DNA of 64,000 nucleotides from Acidimicrobiales bacterium. GTDB taxonomy: Bacteria; Actinomycetota; Acidimicrobiia; Acidimicrobiales; MedAcidi-G1. The DNA lies in the NCBI GenBank assembly GCA_028823445.1, contig JAPKBH010000001.1, forward strand, positions 140,142 to 204,141, written 5' to 3'. The translations under genes and the position numbers were made by a program. The notes under the pieces are model-generated. The model did not search any database and had not been told where the DNA came from. It was given only the letters and a program-made list of their open reading frames with translations. Position 1 is the first letter of the stretch. The number at the start of each line of letters is the position of its first letter. Positions 60,012-64,000 of the stretch are shown piece by piece.

Positions 60012-61184
60012 ATGGAACTCAAGATAAATGGCGTGGCTCGCGACGGAGCAGGGGTAGCTCGATCTGAAGATGGCCAGGTGGTCTTCGTGGAGGGTGCTTT
60101 GCCCGATGAAACGGTGACCGTCGAGTTAATCAAAGTAAAAAAACGTTGGGCCCGTGCACGGGTGCTGGAGGTTCTTAACCCTTCGCCTTTGCGTATCCCG
60201 GTCACTTGCACTACTCAACAGGCAGGCTGCGGGGGCTGCGACCTGCTGCACCTCTCCCCTGATTCGCAACTCGCTATGAAGGCCAACATTGTGCTTGATC
60301 AGTTAGACCGGGCACAGGTGGCCGCACCGTCCCCCGTTCTTTGGCCGCTAGTTAACGACCAAGGGCGCACCACGGTGCGTTCCATTGTCAAAGACGGTCA
60401 GGCCGGGTACCGCATGCGAGGCTCCCACGAGGTGATTTTGCCAACCAAGTGCGAGGCCCTCGACCCTATGGTTGAAGAAATCTTACTTGATGGCCGTTTC
60501 GGCGAAGCCAGCCAAGTCACCATTCGGGTAGGGAGTCGTACCGACGATCGTCTGGTGCTTGTTGAGGGCGACCCAGAAGAGGTCAGCGTGCCTTCTGATA
60601 TTTTAGTGGTTAGCGCCAAAGAGTTAAGCGAGGGTCGGCGGGCCTGGATTCACGAAGAAGCGGCGGGCCGCAAGTGGCGTATTTCAGCTCGGTCGTTCTT
60701 TCAGAATCGGCCGGCCGGGGTTGATGCCTTGGTTTCCGTGGTATCGGGCATGGTCGATGCGCTGGGCACCGATGGCCCTATGGTCGACGCCTACGCCGGA
60801 ATCGGAGTTTTCGCTGGCACGGTGGGGCATGGTCGTTCGGTGGTGGCTATTGAGCGCAATAGTCACTCCATAGCCGACGCTCGGGTAAACCTCGATGCCG
60901 AGTCGGTCAAGATCATCAAGGCACCGGTAGAAAGTTGGAATGCTTCGCCTGCTGCGCTGGTCATAGCCGACCCAGCTCGTGAAGGGGTGGGCAAGGCGGC
61001 CATGGCCACTTTGCTAGCTGCCGAACCAAGCTTATTTGTTCTCGTCAGTTGTGAGCCCGGTGCTTTCGCCGCTGATGCGGCACTCCTTACCGCATCCGGC
61101 ATGCATCTTGAGCAGCTCACCGTGGTGGATATGTTTCCCGGGACCACCCACGGCGAAACGGTCGGCGCCTTCATCGCCTCCTAA
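60012..61184 (+). CDS. 23S rRNA/tRNA (uracil-5-)-methyltransferase, RumA/TrmA family
   Basis: 390 residues from ATG 60012, whose ELKINGVARDGAGVAR starts a TRAM RNA-binding domain (residues 1-60). Next comes a cysteine cluster (CTTQQAGCGGCDLLHL) for a 4Fe-4S centre as in RumA, and a methyltransferase domain with PMVDAYAGIGVFAG near 260, VIADPAREGVGKAAM, and nucleophile Cys in LVSCEPGAFAADAALL. Position of the methylated uracil (U1939, U747 or tRNA U54) is not decided by sequence. Confidence 0.88.
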   Translation: MELKINGVARDGAGVARSEDGQVVFVEGALPDETVTVELIKVKKRWARARVLEVLNPSPLRIPVTCTTQQAGCGGCDLLHLSPDSQLAMKANIVLDQLDRAQVAAPSPVLWPLVNDQGRTTVRSIVKDGQAGYRMRGSHEVILPTKCEALDPMVEEILLDGRFGEASQVTIRVGSRTDDRLVLVEGDPEEVSVPSDILVVSAKELSEGRRAWIHEEAAGRKWRISARSFFQNRPAGVDALVSVVSGMVDALGTDGPMVDAYAGIGVFAGTVGHGRSVVAIERNSHSIADARVNLDAESVKIIKAPVESWNASPAALVIADPAREGVGKAAMATLLAAEPSLFVLVSCEPGAFAADAALLTASGMHLEQLTVVDMFPGTTHGETVGAFIAS

Positions 61185-61233
61185 CAAACCGAACCTAAGG
61201 TCAGGCCCCAAACTCGGTTTCACCTAGAGGTGG

Positions 61234-62430
61234 TTAACGCTGGGTGCCGACTTTTACTTCGTTAAACGCCACGCCACGATCTACAGAAATGTCTCGGGGA
61301 AGGCCCAGCACGCGATCACCAATGATGTTGCGTTGAATCTCGTCCGTGCCGCCGGCTATTGAAGCGGTAAACGAACCTGCCGTATGCTTGGCCAAATCGT
61401 AGCCGTGCGGGTCTTTAGGATCCCAGGCTTGCGAACAGGGCCCCGCCATATTCATCAATAACTCTCGTATCCGCCACTGGATGACCGAGCTAAAGAGTTT
61501 GCCCAGCGAACCACCAGGGCCCGGCGCTTTGCCACTTTGCATTTCGGCGCGAGTACGCAGAGCCACCAGGGCTTTAGCGGTTTCCATAGAATAAATACGC
61601 ATCAAGTCTTGACGAACGTTCAGGTCTTCCAGCATTCCGTTGGCTTCGGCGGCTTCCTTTAACATCTTGTAATTGGGTTGACTGATTTTTCCGCTGCCTG
61701 CCGTACCGATAGCTACTCGTTCGTACATCAACATGGCCGTGGCTTGGTTCCACCCGTTGTTTAACTCACCCAGCAGGTGGTCAACCGGTATCCGCACATC
61801 GGTGAAGAAAACTTCGTTGAAATGACTTGAGCCGTCGATTTGGTGAATGGGCCGCACCTCAACGCCCGGAGCGTCCATGGGCAAAATAAACATGGAAATA
61901 CCGGCGTGCTTGACGACGCTGGGATCGGTGCGAGCAATGAGTACGGCGTAATCGCTGACCTGGGCCAAGGTCGTCCACACCTTTTGCCCGTTAATGATCC
62001 ACTCCTCGCCGTCGCGTTCGGCTTTGGTTTGCAAACTGGCCACATCGGAGCCTGCCCCTGGCTCAGAAAACATCTGGCACCACAAGGTGTTGCCGGCAAT
62101 GACATCGGGCAAATACTTAACCTTTTGCGCTTCGGTACCGAAGTCATTAACCACCGGCAGGCACATGCCGTGACTAATAATAAACTCGTTGCTCATGGTC
62201 GGGAAATGTGCCGCTTCTTCCCGATAAATACGGTCGTGAGCTCGGGTAAGGCCTGCTCCTCCATAGGCCTTGTCAAACACCAAACCGCCCAGGCCTGCCT
62301 GAGTCAACTTGGCATGAAATACTTTAGAGGACGCAAGGTCAGCATCCGGGTGAGCGTGCTCAGTCAGAAATGAGTGCACTTGGCTACGAAACTGCTGGGT
62401 TTCATCGTCGGTGAGCGATTCGTTTTCCAT
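61234..62430 (-). CDS. Acyl-CoA dehydrogenase family protein
   Basis: 398 residues from ATG 62430 with AAGAAG upstream. CQMFSEPGAGSDVASLQ near residue 138, WIINGQKVWTTLAQVSDYAVL, and the C-terminal AGGTDEIQRNIIGDRVLGLPRD are the usual blocks. The long N-terminal helix set (QQFRSQVHSFLTEHAHPDA) and general length match actinobacterial FadE proteins. Substrate unknown. 152 bases separate it from the next gene on the same strand; no hairpin is seen there. Confidence 0.94.
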   Translation of the reverse strand: MENESLTDDETQQFRSQVHSFLTEHAHPDADLASSKVFHAKLTQAGLGGLVFDKAYGGAGLTRAHDRIYREEAAHFPTMSNEFIISHGMCLPVVNDFGTEAQKVKYLPDVIAGNTLWCQMFSEPGAGSDVASLQTKAERDGEEWIINGQKVWTTLAQVSDYAVLIARTDPSVVKHAGISMFILPMDAPGVEVRPIHQIDGSSHFNEVFFTDVRIPVDHLLGELNNGWNQATAMLMYERVAIGTAGSGKISQPNYKMLKEAAEANGMLEDLNVRQDLMRIYSMETAKALVALRTRAEMQSGKAPGPGGSLGKLFSSVIQWRIRELLMNMAGPCSQAWDPKDPHGYDLAKHTAGSFTASIAGGTDEIQRNIIGDRVLGLPRDISVDRGVAFNEVKVGTQR

Positions 62431-62582
62431 GGAAATCTTCTTTGTTAGGCGTCAGAGGGCAGCCTAAACGACCCCCCCTAAAGGTGTCTAACCCGCCGAC
62501 TTAGGGCTCAGCCCGGGCCACTAGTTTGGACGATAAGGAGCCGGTTTTGCCCGCCTGGCCATCACCTCCTCTACCAAAAAAT

Positions 62583-64000
62583 TTAAGATGCCTTTGAGCG
62601 ACTGGCCTCTTTGGCTCGTAGTTTCCGCAACCGTTCTCCCCTGCTGACCATCAAGGGGTCGAAGTCCACGGGGTCGGGCGGGATTAGCTCTGGGTCTATG
62701 AGTTGCTGCCCCATGTAGATTTCGGCTATCAACGGCCGGTCAAGGATTTCTCCGGCACAGAAGACTCCCCCACTCATGGCGCCAGCAATGCCGTGACCGC
62801 TTACCGTGTTGGCACCCACCACCCAAAGGCCGTCTATTTCGGTGCGGTAGGAAGGCCGATGCTTACCTATTTGCTCTGGTGAGTGCTGGTAGCCATAACT
62901 GGTGCCGCCCGTTCCGTGTATATAGCGCTCGTGCGACAAGGTAGTGGCCGTTTCGATGTGCACGATGTGGTCACGCAACGGCCCAAACACCGTTTCCGCA
63001 GCATCAAGTAGTTTCTCGGTGAATGCTTCCTTTTTGGCTCGATAAGTTTGGTTTCGGCGGTATTGGCCACCATCGGCGGGACCCGCTTTGACCCCCCAGT
63101 AATCGTGTCCCCGGGGGGCCAGCGACATGATCTGGAAGTTGGTGTGGCCCGGGGGGCAAAGTGCGGCGTTTCCTGGGTCTTTGCGTGAAGCCAAGGCAAT
63201 ATAGGCAAAAGGCACCTGCCCACCCGGAAGCCGTCCCTGATCAAGTTCAGCGTAGTACTCGTCGGTTTCGTACCCTGAAAACAGAAAATAGTTTGTGTTG
63301 GGGCCCGTTAACTCTTTGTTTACCACCACGTAGGTGCAAACCAGGCCCAAGGTCATGGTGGCTTCTTGTGCCCATCGGACGGTGGCTGGAGCCAGGTGTT
63401 CCCGGCCCACCAAGTGTTCAACAGTACGCCGATAATCGGCGTTGCTTACCACCAAGGGAGCTGCCAGAAGCGATCCGTCTTCCAAAACAACCCCGGTGGC
63501 TTTTCCATTTTCTATGGCAATGCGTTTCACCGGTTCGATACAACGCACCTCTCCCCCACAGGCCTCAATGGCTTGCACCAACCGGGCGGCCATCATCTGC
63601 CCACCGCCCTGCGGGTAATAGGCGCCGTTCATGTAGTGTCCGATAATGGCGGCGTGCATGGCTACCGCGGTTTGGCGAGGGCCACCGGCATAAAGACCCG
63701 ACCAGTGGTCGAGTACGGCGCAAAGCTTCGTTGACATTTCACATTCGTCAAAGAGTTCGTTCAAAGGCCGGGTAGCCCACTGTTCAAAGGTCGGGCGTTC
63801 TTCGCCGAATATTTTTCGTGCTTCTTCGCTAACCGTGCGCAAAATGCGTAGGCACTTTTCTACCCCAGCTTTTTCGTGAGGAAACTGCTCAACGAGACGC
63901 TCTTGATATTTGTCCCAACTGGCTGGCACCCGAAAAGTAAAGTCAGGAAAGCGTAGGGTGTCAAAGCAATCGGTGTCCATAGGCAAAAAGTTCATGCGCC
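62583..64000 (-). CDS. Phytoene desaturase/retinol saturase-like FAD oxidoreductase, 5' end outside window
   Basis: At least 470 codons are visible; the FAD-binding GXGXXG and start lie beyond the right edge. The visible part has the CrtI-superfamily layout: YYPQGGGQMMAARLVQAIEACGGEV (split around the conserved GG), VVLEDGSLLAAPLVVSNAD, and the C-terminal GLWVVGANTVSGHGIAGAMSGG. The length and the last block are close to all-trans-retinol 13,14-reductase-like proteins. Could act on a carotenoid or another polyene. An ATG at 63995 is internal, not the true start. Confidence 0.82.
   Translation of the reverse strand, partial: RMNFLPMDTDCFDTLRFPDFTFRVPASWDKYQERLVEQFPHEKAGVEKCLRILRTVSEEARKIFGEERPTFEQWATRPLNELFDECEMSTKLCAVLDHWSGLYAGGPRQTAVAMHAAIIGHYMNGAYYPQGGGQMMAARLVQAIEACGGEVRCIEPVKRIAIENGKATGVVLEDGSLLAAPLVVSNADYRRTVEHLVGREHLAPATVRWAQEATMTLGLVCTYVVVNKELTGPNTNYFLFSGYETDEYYAELDQGRLPGGQVPFAYIALASRKDPGNAALCPPGHTNFQIMSLAPRGHDYWGVKAGPADGGQYRRNQTYRAKKEAFTEKLLDAAETVFGPLRDHIVHIETATTLSHERYIHGTGGTSYGYQHSPEQIGKHRPSYRTEIDGLWVVGANTVSGHGIAGAMSGGVFCAGEILDRPLIAEIYMGQQLIDPELIPPDPVDFDPLMVSRGERLRKLRAKEASRSKAS

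Noticed and set aside
1..64000. CRISPR array, tRNA or rRNA genes, prophage or integrative element.
   Set aside because: No regular short repeats with spacers, no tRNA cloverleaf or rRNA sequence, and no integrase, recombinase or phage structural gene were seen.

Overview
The window looks like a chromosomal segment of a free-living, aerobic, heterotrophic actinobacterium, most likely a marine-type Acidimicrobiia. This rests on protein character, intermediate GC, menaquinone synthesis (MenB), a LldD2-type hydroxy-acid oxidase, and many start codons that sit 6-7 bases downstream of a TANNNT box with no Shine-Dalgarno sequence, the hallmark of leaderless mRNAs in this phylum. The taxonomic call is inference. 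I see no rRNA, tRNA, CRISPR array, phage genes or intact transposase.

Layout. 1-24 kb: glutamate synthase large subunit (3' part outside the window), M18 aminopeptidase, a coupled trkA-trkH-trkH potassium uptake operon, 5-formyl-THF cyclo-ligase, a K+-type membrane pyrophosphatase with a clear terminator, an M23 cell-wall peptidase, MenB, a lone Zn/Mn-type ABC ATPase behind a Zur/Fur-like operator, an acyltransferase and uracil phosphoribosyltransferase. From 17.2 kb a Rieske oxygenase is followed by soxBDAG (heterotetrameric sarcosine oxidase), an amidase, a betainyl-CoA-thioesterase-like hot-dog protein and an MFS transporter. Together these suggest catabolism of glycine betaine or carnitine to glycine. 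26.7-31 kb: methyltransferase, SulP transporter flanked by two covarying GGGGACAGTCCCC hairpins, an alpha/beta hydrolase, a YCII protein and the collapsed remnant of a flavin monooxygenase. 31-40.5 kb: an aldolase-thiolase-SDR-enoyl-CoA hydratase operon, then a tightly coupled LLM monooxygenase / DUF1185 / hydrolase / aldehyde dehydrogenase operon and a LldD2-like oxidase. 40.6-51.9 kb: a queuosine-salvage glycosylase (Qng1/DUF2419), a PfkB kinase, a Baeyer-Villiger monooxygenase, a PLP sulfur-amino-acid enzyme, an amidase, and three unrelated Fe(II)-oxygenase families grouped with MmgE/PrpD and an acyl-CoA dehydrogenase. 51.9-58.8 kb: an operon of arylsulfatase, haloalkane dehalogenase, SRPBCC protein and a sulfatase fused to a DJ-1/PfpI domain, divergent from a TetR regulator. 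58.8-64 kb: metallophosphoesterase, a decayed Phd/VapC toxin-antitoxin pair, a RumA-type RNA methyltransferase, an acyl-CoA dehydrogenase and a partial CrtI/RetSat-type oxidoreductase.

The best candidates for undescribed biology are the sulfatase-DJ-1 fusion operon, the cluster of three oxygenase families at 45-52 kb, the hairpin repeat pair around sulP, and the LLM-DUF1185 operon. None of the gaps between genes exceeds 300 bases except 59687-60011, which holds the toxin-antitoxin remnants. Everything here is read from sequence alone; family names come from recalled motifs, not database searches.
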